From: Larkinella rosea
GTDB taxonomy: Bacteria; Bacteroidota; Bacteroidia; Cytophagales; Spirosomataceae
Reading direction: 5' to 3'
Assembly: GCF_003858635.1 (NCBI RefSeq)
Contig: NZ_RQJO01000010.1
Coordinates: 732,828-796,827 of the forward strand
DNA: 64,000 nucleotides
Below, in pieces: positions 35,129-43,073 of the stretch. The notes below the pieces were generated by a model that saw nothing but the letters and a program-made list of their open reading frames with translations, was not told the DNA's origin and did not search any database. How positions within the stretch are numbered: position 1 is the first letter of the stretch; each line of letters opens with the position of its first letter. The position numbers and the translations under genes were made by a program.

Positions 35129-37351
35129 ATGACACCACGGGTTTTCCTGCGACTCCTAAAACAACATGCATTGTGGTTTATTCTGCTGCCGTGCATTACC
35201 GGAGTTACGGTTTTTTTCCTTACTCAGGATATTCCGAAAGTTTATAAATCCCAGGCCACGCTCTACACCGGACTGGCATCGGGTTATTCGTTGCTGACTG
35301 ACAACCAAAATGGCTACATTGACCACTCGGCCGCTTCTTTTGAAAATTTATTAACGACGCTCAATTCGCAGGAAACAATGCGCCAGATCGGCATCAGCCT
35401 GCTGGCCCTTCACCTGCCCCTGGAAGCTCCGAGACTCCCGGTTTTGTCGGCACCCGGTTTTCAAAAACTGCGAAAGGCGGTTCCGGAAAATCTGCGGCTT
35501 TCGCTCATCAACGACAAAAGCAGGCTGTATGCCAAAATTGACAGCCTGTCGCAAACAGAAACCGACAATCCAATCAAAAAACTGTTTGTAAAACCAGAAT
35601 CGGAGTACAGCCCGCTCGTCATTGCTAAAAAGCTGAAAGCCAGCCGAAAAAATTCGAGTGATATGCTCGATCTGGAATATGAATCGGAAGATCCGGCCAT
35701 CGCCCAGAAAATCATCAGTCTGGCCATCGACATTCTGAACAAACGCTATACGTCGCTCAAAACCGCCGAAACCAATACCGTTGTCAATTATTACAGCGAT
35801 CAGTTCAAGAAAGCGAAGCAGAAGCTGGACGATGCCGAAGCCCGCATTCAGGCCTTCAGCGTACAGTATAAAGTACTTGATTTTCAGGAAGAATCAAAAA
35901 ACATGGCGGATTCGAAGGAGGTTATTTCCAACGAATACAACCAGGAGTTGATGAAGAATAAAGCCGCCAAAGCCGCCGTCGATGTTCTGAACCGACGACT
36001 GGGACAGCGGGGCGCTTTGTTGGCCGTCAACAGTGAAATGAAAGCCAAACAGGCTGCATTGACGGAAGCTGAAAATCAGTTGATTAATGGACAGGCGTAC
36101 GGGCAACCCAAAGCCACGATCGATCGGCTGAAAGCGCGGGTGAACCAGATTTCGGAAGAAATGAAGGTCATCGCAACCAAATACTATGCCGCCACGGATT
36201 CGCCCGATGCCGTTCCACAGCAGTTATTGATCAACGAATGGCTGACCAAAGTAATTGAATTTGAAGAATCGGCCGCCCGACTGGAGGTTGCCAAAAAGCA
36301 GATCGACGATTACGATGCGAAAACGCGGCAATACAGCCCGCTCGAATCGCAGCTCCGGCAACTCAACCGCGAATTGGGTATTGCCGAAAAGGAATACCTG
36401 GCCGCCGTCCAGAGCATGAATCAGGCGACCACGCGTCGGCAGGATGTGCTGGTCGACGGAGCGTTAACGGTTCTGGACCCACCCGGTTTTCCGGTTACGG
36501 CCGAATCAAAACGGTGGCTGTTTGTCGCGCTCGGTGGGGCCATCGGTATTTTCCTGGCGCTGTTATTAGCCGCCTGCCGGTATTGGTTCGACCGCCGGAT
36601 CAGTTCGCCGGAACACGCCGAAACGATGATTGGACGGCCGGTTGCCGCCCTTTTTCCCACTGTTCGGAAATTTACAGTCGATTCAATCTCGGGTCGGACG
36701 GCCTTCAGCATGTTCGAACAGCTTTGCAGCGCGATCAATATTGAACTGGCCAAAATCGGAATCACACGCAGTTATCCGCCGGTGATTACACTGTTCAGCG
36801 TGCGTTCGAAACAGGGAAAAACCTGGACGGCCAACGGGCTGGCCCGGATTTACGCCGAATCGGGGCAGCGAATTGCCTATTGTTACCCCCGTCTGAACGA
36901 TGAACAACAAATTGTTGACCAGGAAGGAGTTACATTCTACCCGTACACGCGTCGCACGGATTTTATGAACCTGACGGATCTGGAAGAATTATTTGACAAC
37001 GGCCAGAAATTTGACCCCACGCAATACGACAAGATTCTGCTCGAAATCCCGGCCATCATCACCAGCCCGATTCCGGTGTATCTGCTCCACCTCAGCACGG
37101 TTTCGCTCCTCATTGCGGATGTCAACAGCATTTGGGCACGAACGGAGAAGCAACTGCTGGGCATGTACCTGAAAAGTGTCAATCATCCGGTTTTGACGGT
37201 TTTGAATCGGGTCGATGGCAGTTACATCGATGCACCCAGCCGGGCCGATGCCCGCCAACGACCCATCCAACCGGAAAGTTCCGTGGAACTCCAGCGCTCC
37301 ATGCGGTCGCTGGAGCAACAGCGCACCCTTCGATACGGCAAACTGACGTAA
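35129..37351 (+). CDS. Wzc/GumC-like chain-length protein with degenerate tyrosine-kinase domain
   Basis: The 740-residue inner membrane protein has transmembrane helices near 14-33 and 455-475, a large periplasmic coiled-coil region between them (Wzz and GNVR-like), and a cytoplasmic ATPase-like domain. The P-loop region reads S-V-R-S-K-Q-G-K-T-W-T, retaining GKT. The second acidic motif reads L-L-E-I-P-A instead of the usual hydrophobic-D-x-P, and there is no C-terminal tyrosine cluster. It is therefore probably a structural co-polymerase rather than an active BY-kinase. It forms an operon with the TolC-like gene and the flippase (24-bp gap). Confidence 0.88.
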   Translation: MTPRVFLRLLKQHALWFILLPCITGVTVFFLTQDIPKVYKSQATLYTGLASGYSLLTDNQNGYIDHSAASFENLLTTLNSQETMRQIGISLLALHLPLEAPRLPVLSAPGFQKLRKAVPENLRLSLINDKSRLYAKIDSLSQTETDNPIKKLFVKPESEYSPLVIAKKLKASRKNSSDMLDLEYESEDPAIAQKIISLAIDILNKRYTSLKTAETNTVVNYYSDQFKKAKQKLDDAEARIQAFSVQYKVLDFQEESKNMADSKEVISNEYNQELMKNKAAKAAVDVLNRRLGQRGALLAVNSEMKAKQAALTEAENQLINGQAYGQPKATIDRLKARVNQISEEMKVIATKYYAATDSPDAVPQQLLINEWLTKVIEFEESAARLEVAKKQIDDYDAKTRQYSPLESQLRQLNRELGIAEKEYLAAVQSMNQATTRRQDVLVDGALTVLDPPGFPVTAESKRWLFVALGGAIGIFLALLLAACRYWFDRRISSPEHAETMIGRPVAALFPTVRKFTVDSISGRTAFSMFEQLCSAINIELAKIGITRSYPPVITLFSVRSKQGKTWTANGLARIYAESGQRIAYCYPRLNDEQQIVDQEGVTFYPYTRRTDFMNLTDLEELFDNGQKFDPTQYDKILLEIPAIITSPIPVYLLHLSTVSLLIADVNSIWARTEKQLLGMYLKSVNHPVLTVLNRVDGSYIDAPSRADARQRPIQPESSVELQRSMRSLEQQRTLRYGKLT

Positions 37352-37375
37352 CCCAATCCAGCCGGTATTCCGATT

Positions 37376-38812
37376 ATGGACAATAAACAAAAAGCAATCA
37401 GTGGCGGGAAGTGGATAACGATTTCGACCGTTATTTCCACCGTACTTCAGTTCGTACAGGTTTCGATTCTGGCCCGGCTTTTGGAACCTTCCGTGTTTGG
37501 GGTGGTGAGCGTCAGCACGCTGATTATTAACTTTTTCTACATTTTCAGTAATCTGGGCTTTTCCAATTCCATTATTTACAAGCAGGAAAGCGACCGGAAG
37601 GTGCTGTCCACCCTGTATTTCATGGGGCTGATTCTGGGCACTACGATCTTTATTATTGTATTTCTCAGCTCTCCGTTGGTCGTTGCGTTTTATAATGAGC
37701 CCCGGCTGGATAAAGTCATCAAGATTGCTTCTTTTTATTTCATCATTATTTATTTCGGCCAGATTTATTTATTCATTCTTCAGAAAGAGTTACGGTTCAA
37801 ATCCGTTGCGTTAATTGAGATTACCGGCGCCGTTAGTGGCACGGCGGTTGCCATTACACTGGCTTTCAACGGCTACGAAGAGACCTCTCTAATTTTCGGA
37901 CAGCTTGCCATGCAAACCGTCCGAACCATTCTCTGTATCGGTCTGGGCATAAAGCTTTTTGTACCGCTACTGTATTTCAACATCAGCACCATCAAGGAGC
38001 ACTTAAAATTCGGTATTTATAACGTAGGTGACGGGGTTTTAGGTTTTATTCAATCCAATTCCGATAACATTATTGTCGGTAATATGCTCGGGGTTAAACT
38101 ACTGGGCTATTATACCATCGCTTATCAGTTAGCGGTTTTTCCGATGACGAAATTAAATCCGATTGTCTTGCAGGTAGCTTACCCGCTTATTGCCAAGATG
38201 AAGGAAAGCAATTCAGAGTTAAAAAAATCGTATTTACAGATCCTCGACCTAATCAGCTATTTAAATCTGCCGCTACTGGCCGGTTTATTCATCACGGCCG
38301 ATAGCCTGGTTCCTTTGTTCTATGGCCCCGGTTGGGAGCAAACCATCGATTTGATCAAAATTTTCGTGTTTGTAAGCCTGTTTAGCTGTTTAAGTCATCC
38401 GCTGTTTACACTGGCTTTTTCGAAAGGAAAACCGAACCTGCTCTTCTATTTGAATTTAGCCACGCTCATTATTAAAATCCCGCTTATCTACTTATTTGCC
38501 CATTACTGGGGCATTACGGGAATTGCGCTGGCGTTTCTGGCAGCTACTATTATTAACGTGGCCATTAATTTCGCCATTGTTCATTATTTAATCGGAGATT
38601 TTATGCAGGATTTCATTTCGAATTTCATCAAACCGGTTTTATTCTGCCTGATTATGTATGTGATCCTGACGGTTTATAAAACCTATATCGGGCACGAAGG
38701 AATTATCAATACCGTAAGCCAGATTTTAATAGGTGGTTTTATTTACATCGGCTTAACACTGATGTATAAAATACCGCTCGTTGAAATAAAAGCGTTACGA
38801 AAATCTCTCTGA
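37376..38812 (+). CDS. Wzx-type oligosaccharide flippase (MOP superfamily)
   Basis: A 478-residue protein with about 12-14 transmembrane helices and the N-terminal signature of polysaccharide flippases (KWITISTVISTVLQFVQVSILARLLEPSVFGVVS). It would flip the undecaprenyl-diphosphate-linked repeat unit to the periplasmic face for the Wzy-type polymerase at 28138. The stop is immediately followed by the ATG of the PKD lipoprotein gene (38813), so the two are translationally linked. Confidence 0.92.
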   Translation: MDNKQKAISGGKWITISTVISTVLQFVQVSILARLLEPSVFGVVSVSTLIINFFYIFSNLGFSNSIIYKQESDRKVLSTLYFMGLILGTTIFIIVFLSSPLVVAFYNEPRLDKVIKIASFYFIIIYFGQIYLFILQKELRFKSVALIEITGAVSGTAVAITLAFNGYEETSLIFGQLAMQTVRTILCIGLGIKLFVPLLYFNISTIKEHLKFGIYNVGDGVLGFIQSNSDNIIVGNMLGVKLLGYYTIAYQLAVFPMTKLNPIVLQVAYPLIAKMKESNSELKKSYLQILDLISYLNLPLLAGLFITADSLVPLFYGPGWEQTIDLIKIFVFVSLFSCLSHPLFTLAFSKGKPNLLFYLNLATLIIKIPLIYLFAHYWGITGIALAFLAATIINVAINFAIVHYLIGDFMQDFISNFIKPVLFCLIMYVILTVYKTYIGHEGIINTVSQILIGGFIYIGLTLMYKIPLVEIKALRKSL

Positions 38813-39436
38813 ATGAAACCAACCATGAAAAATCCAGAACGAATAGCCACACAAACTAAAAGTCTGATCATCTCGTTAAGCTGCCTTATTGTGATTTTAA
38901 TAACCGTAATGAGTTGCCAGCCTACCGTTAAACCAAAACCCATTGCCAATTTTAGCATTGAAGCCGTAACGGGTAAAGCCGGATCGTTTAAACTAACGAA
39001 TAAATCACAACACGCCGATCGGTACCAATGGAACTTTGGCGATGGCCAAACCTCGACCGAAGAAAACCCAACGGTTCAATACCGGACCAACGGAATTTAT
39101 AACGTTCAGCTGACGGCCAAAAATGAAGTCGGAAGCGATGACGCAGCCAACAGCATCAATGTCGAAGGGGTAAACGTGGCCGGAAGCGTTATGTTCTGGA
39201 CCAACGCCCGTGGAGACAGCACCGATATTGAAGTTTATGTGGATAACACATTACAGGGAGCGATTACGACATTCCTGCCTACGGGCACGCCGGGCGGCTG
39301 CGGAACCGATGGGTATGTGACGTACTACCGCACCCAAGGTACGTATTCGTTCTATGCCAAATCCCGACGCCGTTCCTGGTCGGGAACGGTCACCATCGTA
39401 AACGGAGTCTGTAATCTGAAACTACTTCCCCGTTAA
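38813..39436 (+). CDS. PKD-domain lipoprotein
   Basis: A 207-residue protein with a lipobox (ITVMSCQPTVKP) and one PKD domain (about 45-115; Y-Q-W-N-F-G-D-G-Q-T-S and NGIYNVQLTAKNEVG). About 90 C-terminal residues follow with strand-rich sequence containing two cysteines (GGCGTDGYVTYYRTQGTYSFYAKS and GVCNLKL). PKD domains mediate surface or polysaccharide contacts. Within the EPS operon it may bind or organise the polymer at the outer membrane; this is inference from location. The start may instead be the second methionine, MKNPERIA. Confidence 0.8.
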   Translation: MKPTMKNPERIATQTKSLIISLSCLIVILITVMSCQPTVKPKPIANFSIEAVTGKAGSFKLTNKSQHADRYQWNFGDGQTSTEENPTVQYRTNGIYNVQLTAKNEVGSDDAANSINVEGVNVAGSVMFWTNARGDSTDIEVYVDNTLQGAITTFLPTGTPGGCGTDGYVTYYRTQGTYSFYAKSRRRSWSGTVTIVNGVCNLKLLPR

Positions 39437-39460
39437 GCAGAACCCTAAATTGACAACGCT

Positions 39461-40360
39461 ATGAGTATGTTACCCGGGTGGCTTTCCAAGCATACATTTA
39501 CGTATCAGGCCGACAACGTTTCCGAACAGCGAATTTACGACCTCCGGAGCCGATTAGCCCGGTTTCAGGTCGATGATCCGGAGATCTCCATTGTAATACC
39601 GGCGTATAATGAGGAAGCAAACATTCTGAACACCTTATCGTCGCTGGCTGATCAGAAAGTTTCTGTGCCGACGGAGATACTTGTAGTTAACAACAACTCG
39701 TCGGATCGAACGCAGGAACTGCTCGACCGCTGTGGGGTGCGGTCCATTCTCGAGAAACAACCCGGTGTGGCTTACGCCCGTCAGGCAGGTCTGATGGCGG
39801 CCCGGGGTCGGATTCACGCCAATGCCGACGCCGACTGCCTGTATCCGGCCGGATGGGCCGAGGCTCTTACGGCTCCGCTTAATACGCCCGATATTGCCTG
39901 TACGTACGGTTTATATTCGTTTTTGCCCGGTCCCAAGTCGTCTCGGCTGGCCCTCGCGTGTTACGAAGTGGCGGCTCAGCTGATCAGTTGGGTGCGAAAC
40001 CGGAACAAAGCGTATCTGAATGTATACGGTTTCAATTTCGCCTTTCGCCGGGCCGATGCGCTGGCCATCGGCGGTTTTGAACTGGATTCGGGCCGGGAAG
40101 GTTCCGTCGCTGAACTGATTGCGGCTGGCACCCCTCCTCCTCCGACCGGTCGTTGCGAAGACGGGTTGATGTCGCTTTCACTGCAACAGCAGGGCAAGGG
40201 TGCGACCTTCCGGGTTACCGATCCCAAAGCCCGGGTCTGGACAAGCGACCGCCGGTTGGTTGCCGATGGGAATCTCGGAAAAGCGTTTATGGTTCGGGTC
40301 GGGAAGGCCATTCGCGAGCTTGGCTTTTATCTTTCACCTTCGAGTTCGACGCCGTCATGA
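39461..40360 (+). CDS. family-2 glycosyltransferase
   Basis: A 299-residue cytoplasmic GT-A enzyme: IVIPAYNEEANILNTLSSL, ILVVNNNSSDRT, a nucleotide/metal-binding A-D-A-D-C motif and a later R-C-E-D-G with the likely catalytic acid. It lacks transmembrane helices, so it probably adds a sugar to the lipid-linked intermediate. It is 24 bp downstream of the PKD lipoprotein gene. The CHU_C gene starts 16 bp after its stop. Confidence 0.9.
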   Translation: MSMLPGWLSKHTFTYQADNVSEQRIYDLRSRLARFQVDDPEISIVIPAYNEEANILNTLSSLADQKVSVPTEILVVNNNSSDRTQELLDRCGVRSILEKQPGVAYARQAGLMAARGRIHANADADCLYPAGWAEALTAPLNTPDIACTYGLYSFLPGPKSSRLALACYEVAAQLISWVRNRNKAYLNVYGFNFAFRRADALAIGGFELDSGREGSVAELIAAGTPPPPTGRCEDGLMSLSLQQQGKGATFRVTDPKARVWTSDRRLVADGNLGKAFMVRVGKAIRELGFYLSPSSSTPS

Positions 40361-40376
40361 TTCAACTTCGAAAGTC

Positions 40377-41378
40377 ATGTCTTTTTGTACAAACCGCTTT
40401 CCGCTTGTTGGTTTTAAACGGGTAGCCGTCGCATTCGTTGTCATTTATTTTTTTATCAATACGTATTCAACGGTTTGCTTTGCCCAGACCTGCAATCGGT
40501 TATCAGCCGAGATTCTTGACAATCAGACGTTTGGTACCAATAGCATAAATTCGTTAACCCCCGATCAAATTCCGTACACCTACGTTACGGATGGTTGCCC
40601 CAATGACGGGCACTATACCGTCCGCAGTTCGGTTGATAAAACCTGCTATGCGTCAAGCTGGCACGGTGTTGATCAGGATCATACGCCGGATGATCAGAAT
40701 GGGAATATGCTGGTTATTAATCCTCCTTATAAAGGGAGTTTTTATAAACAGCTTTCGTCCGGCCTTTGCAGCGGCACGACGTACGAATTATCGATGTGGG
40801 TGCTGAATTTAAACCGGATTATGCCCGCCGGAACATGCGGATTGGAAATACCCCACGACCCCAACCTATCGATGCAAATCGAAACCGTTGACGGGAGTTT
40901 AATTGAAACGGGCCATACGGGTATCATTCCCCGTACCCAATCGCCGGTCTGGATTCGTTGCTCTGTCCTTTTTACTGTTCCGGCCAATACCGATCAAATG
41001 GTTATCAACCTGATTAACAATGAACTGGGTGGTTGCGGTAATGACTTTGTTTTAGACGACATTCAACTGAAACAATGTAGCTCCTGTCGAGCCTCCAAGA
41101 TTTATGTACCGGATGCTTTTAGCCCCAACAACGATGGAATAAATGACCTTCTGGATATCTATTACGTTGAAATTATTTCTTCGGAACTAACGATTTATAA
41201 CCGCTGGGGAAAAGTAATTTTCCTGAGTACAAATCCGGAGAATAAATGGAATGGAATCTATTTGGAGAAACCGTGTGAATCCGGGCTGTACACCTGGGTT
41301 ATTAACTATACCATCGAAGACCTGAATCATCAGGCTAAAGAATATACAAAGAGAGGACAAGTTCTACTATTTAGGTAG
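40377..41378 (+). CDS. secreted protein with gliding-motility CHU_C (T9SS type B) sorting domain
   Basis: About 333 residues. The ATG at 40377 gives a usable signal peptide (VAVAFVVIYFFINTYSTVCFAQ); the longer frame upstream overlaps the glycosyltransferase gene. After it comes a beta-rich carbohydrate-binding-like domain (about 30-235; YELSMWVLNLN, WIRCSVLFTVPANTDQMVINL) and the CHU_C domain (YVPDAFSPNNDGINDLL, LTIYNRWGKVIF, GLYTWVINY). It should be exported by the type IX system and placed at the cell surface. Its place inside the EPS operon suggests it binds the polymer. Confidence 0.88.
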   Translation: MSFCTNRFPLVGFKRVAVAFVVIYFFINTYSTVCFAQTCNRLSAEILDNQTFGTNSINSLTPDQIPYTYVTDGCPNDGHYTVRSSVDKTCYASSWHGVDQDHTPDDQNGNMLVINPPYKGSFYKQLSSGLCSGTTYELSMWVLNLNRIMPAGTCGLEIPHDPNLSMQIETVDGSLIETGHTGIIPRTQSPVWIRCSVLFTVPANTDQMVINLINNELGGCGNDFVLDDIQLKQCSSCRASKIYVPDAFSPNNDGINDLLDIYYVEIISSELTIYNRWGKVIFLSTNPENKWNGIYLEKPCESGLYTWVINYTIEDLNHQAKEYTKRGQVLLFR

Positions 41379-41380
41379 TT

Positions 41381-42163
41381 ATGAAACATCATTTTCCGGA
41401 GGTTACCTTATTGATAACGCACTACAACAGAAGCGGTTCGTTAGAGCGTTTACTGAAAGCTTTTCAGGATTTAAACTGTTCATTTGGCGAAATCATTGTT
41501 TCCGACGACGCCAGCAAACCTGAGCACCAGCAGGCCATTCAGAAAATGCTGGAAACGTATGCGTTCCGGTTGGTAGGCACACCCAAAAATAAGGGGTTAG
41601 CCAACAACATCAATAAGGGTCAGGATGCGGTTAAGACGCCGTATACGCTTTATGTGCAGGAAGATTTCGTGCCCAAAGCCAGCTTTGCCGAACATTTCCA
41701 CGACGCGCTGATGATCATGAAGCAGGAGTCGGATCTGGACATTGTGCGGTTTTATGCCTATCATCCGTACCCCTACATGAAGCCGTATAAGAACGGTTTT
41801 TCGCACATGCTTTATAAACCGGGTATCTGGCACGCCGATCACCTGAAGTTTTATTATTACAGCGATCACCCGCACTTACGGAGAAGCTCCTTTCTGGACA
41901 AATTCGGTCGGTATATGGAAGGTATTCAATCGGATAAAGCCGAGTTCTTAATGTGTCTTTCCTTCCTGCATAAAAAAGGGAAAGGGCTATTTCTGACCAA
42001 TTTCAGCGAGATGTTCGATCAGGTCAATTCATCGGCGGAACCCAGCACCATCGGACGAAGTGACTGGCGGCAGAACAAAAGTATTCTGTTCCTTTTCGTC
42101 CGGTGGTTTTACTTAAAATTCAGGCTGGTTAAAAACAGTTTTGAATTAGCCACTACCAAATAA
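41381..42163 (+). CDS. family-2 glycosyltransferase, tandem copy 1
   Basis: A 260-residue GT-A enzyme: LLITHYNRSGSLERLLKAF, IIVSDDASKPEHQQ and the metal-site-like Y-V-Q-E-D-F-V in place of D-x-D. It shares most of its sequence with the gene at 42198, including the HPHLRR and SDKAE segments and the whole C-terminal region up to the last 30 residues. It starts 2 bp after the CHU_C gene stop. Its specific linkage is unknown. Confidence 0.88.
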   Translation: MKHHFPEVTLLITHYNRSGSLERLLKAFQDLNCSFGEIIVSDDASKPEHQQAIQKMLETYAFRLVGTPKNKGLANNINKGQDAVKTPYTLYVQEDFVPKASFAEHFHDALMIMKQESDLDIVRFYAYHPYPYMKPYKNGFSHMLYKPGIWHADHLKFYYYSDHPHLRRSSFLDKFGRYMEGIQSDKAEFLMCLSFLHKKGKGLFLTNFSEMFDQVNSSAEPSTIGRSDWRQNKSILFLFVRWFYLKFRLVKNSFELATTK

Positions 42164-42197
42164 TAATCGATTCATTAAGCTATTTCGATACACTGTT

Positions 42198-42977
42198 ATG
42201 ACTCCCCTTAAACATCATTTTCCGGAAGTTACGCTCCTGATCACTCACTACAACCGGAGCAGTTCACTCGAGCGATTGCTGAAAGCTTTTCAGGATTTAA
42301 AGTGTTCGTTTGGGGAGATTATTGTTTCGGATGACGCCAGCAAGCCTGACCACCAGCAGGCGATTCAGAAGATGCTGGGAACGTATGAGTTCCGTCTGGT
42401 GGGCACGCCGAAAAACAAAGGATTAGCCAATAATCTGAACAAAGGTCAGGAGGCCGTTAAAACACCGTATACGCTTTATGTGCAGGAGGATTTCGTACCT
42501 AAAGCCAGTTTTGCCGAGCTTTTTGGCGAAGCGTTGCTGATCATGAAACAGGAATCGGATCTGGATATCGTCCGGTTTTACGCCTATTTTTCCTATCCGT
42601 ATTTGCGCCCATATATCCGGCATTTCTCCCAGATGCTCTACAAACCCTGGTTCAGTAATTACAATAAAGTCTACTATTACAGCGATCATCCGCACCTGCG
42701 AAGAAGCACATTTCTGAAGAAATTTGGCAACTATGTGGAAGGCATCAAATCCGACAAAGCCGAATATTTAATGTGTCTTTCGTTTATTCGCAAAAAAGGA
42801 AAAGGTCTTTTCCTGACGGATTTCAGCTCCATGTTCGATCAGATTAATTCGTCGGACGAGCCCAGTACAGTGACGCGAAATAACTGGCGGCAGCAAAGTA
42901 CGAACCCGCTTATTAGTCTGGCGCGAACGGTTTACCGGCAGATTAAATACAATTATGACCTTCACATTGCCCCGTAA
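42198..42977 (+). CDS. family-2 glycosyltransferase, tandem copy 2
   Basis: A 259-residue close paralogue of 41381-42163, with the same Q-E-D-F metal-site-like motif and conserved N- and C-terminal blocks. The middle, about residues 135-155 (SYPYLRPYIRHFSQMLYKPWFSNYNK against HPYPYMKPYKNGFSHM...), and the last 25 residues differ. That pattern fits a tandem duplication followed by acceptor-site change. It is the last gene of the plus-strand EPS operon and is followed by a bidirectional terminator. Confidence 0.88.
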   Translation: MTPLKHHFPEVTLLITHYNRSSSLERLLKAFQDLKCSFGEIIVSDDASKPDHQQAIQKMLGTYEFRLVGTPKNKGLANNLNKGQEAVKTPYTLYVQEDFVPKASFAELFGEALLIMKQESDLDIVRFYAYFSYPYLRPYIRHFSQMLYKPWFSNYNKVYYYSDHPHLRRSTFLKKFGNYVEGIKSDKAEYLMCLSFIRKKGKGLFLTDFSSMFDQINSSDEPSTVTRNNWRQQSTNPLISLARTVYRQIKYNYDLHIAP

Positions 42978-43007
42978 ATCGCCAGTCTCCCTCATTTATT
43001 TACCAAA

Positions 43008-43046
43008 ACAAAAACCGGTCACAGCATGCTGCGACCGGTTTCTTTT
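43008..43046. terminator. bidirectional terminator between convergent EPS genes
   Basis: AAACCGGTC and GACCGGTTT (9-bp arms) enclose an internal CAGCATGCTG palindrome. An A-run precedes the hairpin and a T-rich tract follows it, so it can act on both strands. It lies between stops at 42977 (plus) and 43074 (minus). Confidence 0.85.
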
Positions 43047-43073
43047 AATCAGTTGAAACGGTTTCTAAGTCGG

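Noticed and set aside
40200..40376. 59-residue extension of the CHU_C protein
   Set aside because: It overlaps the preceding glycosyltransferase and would put the signal peptide inside the protein.
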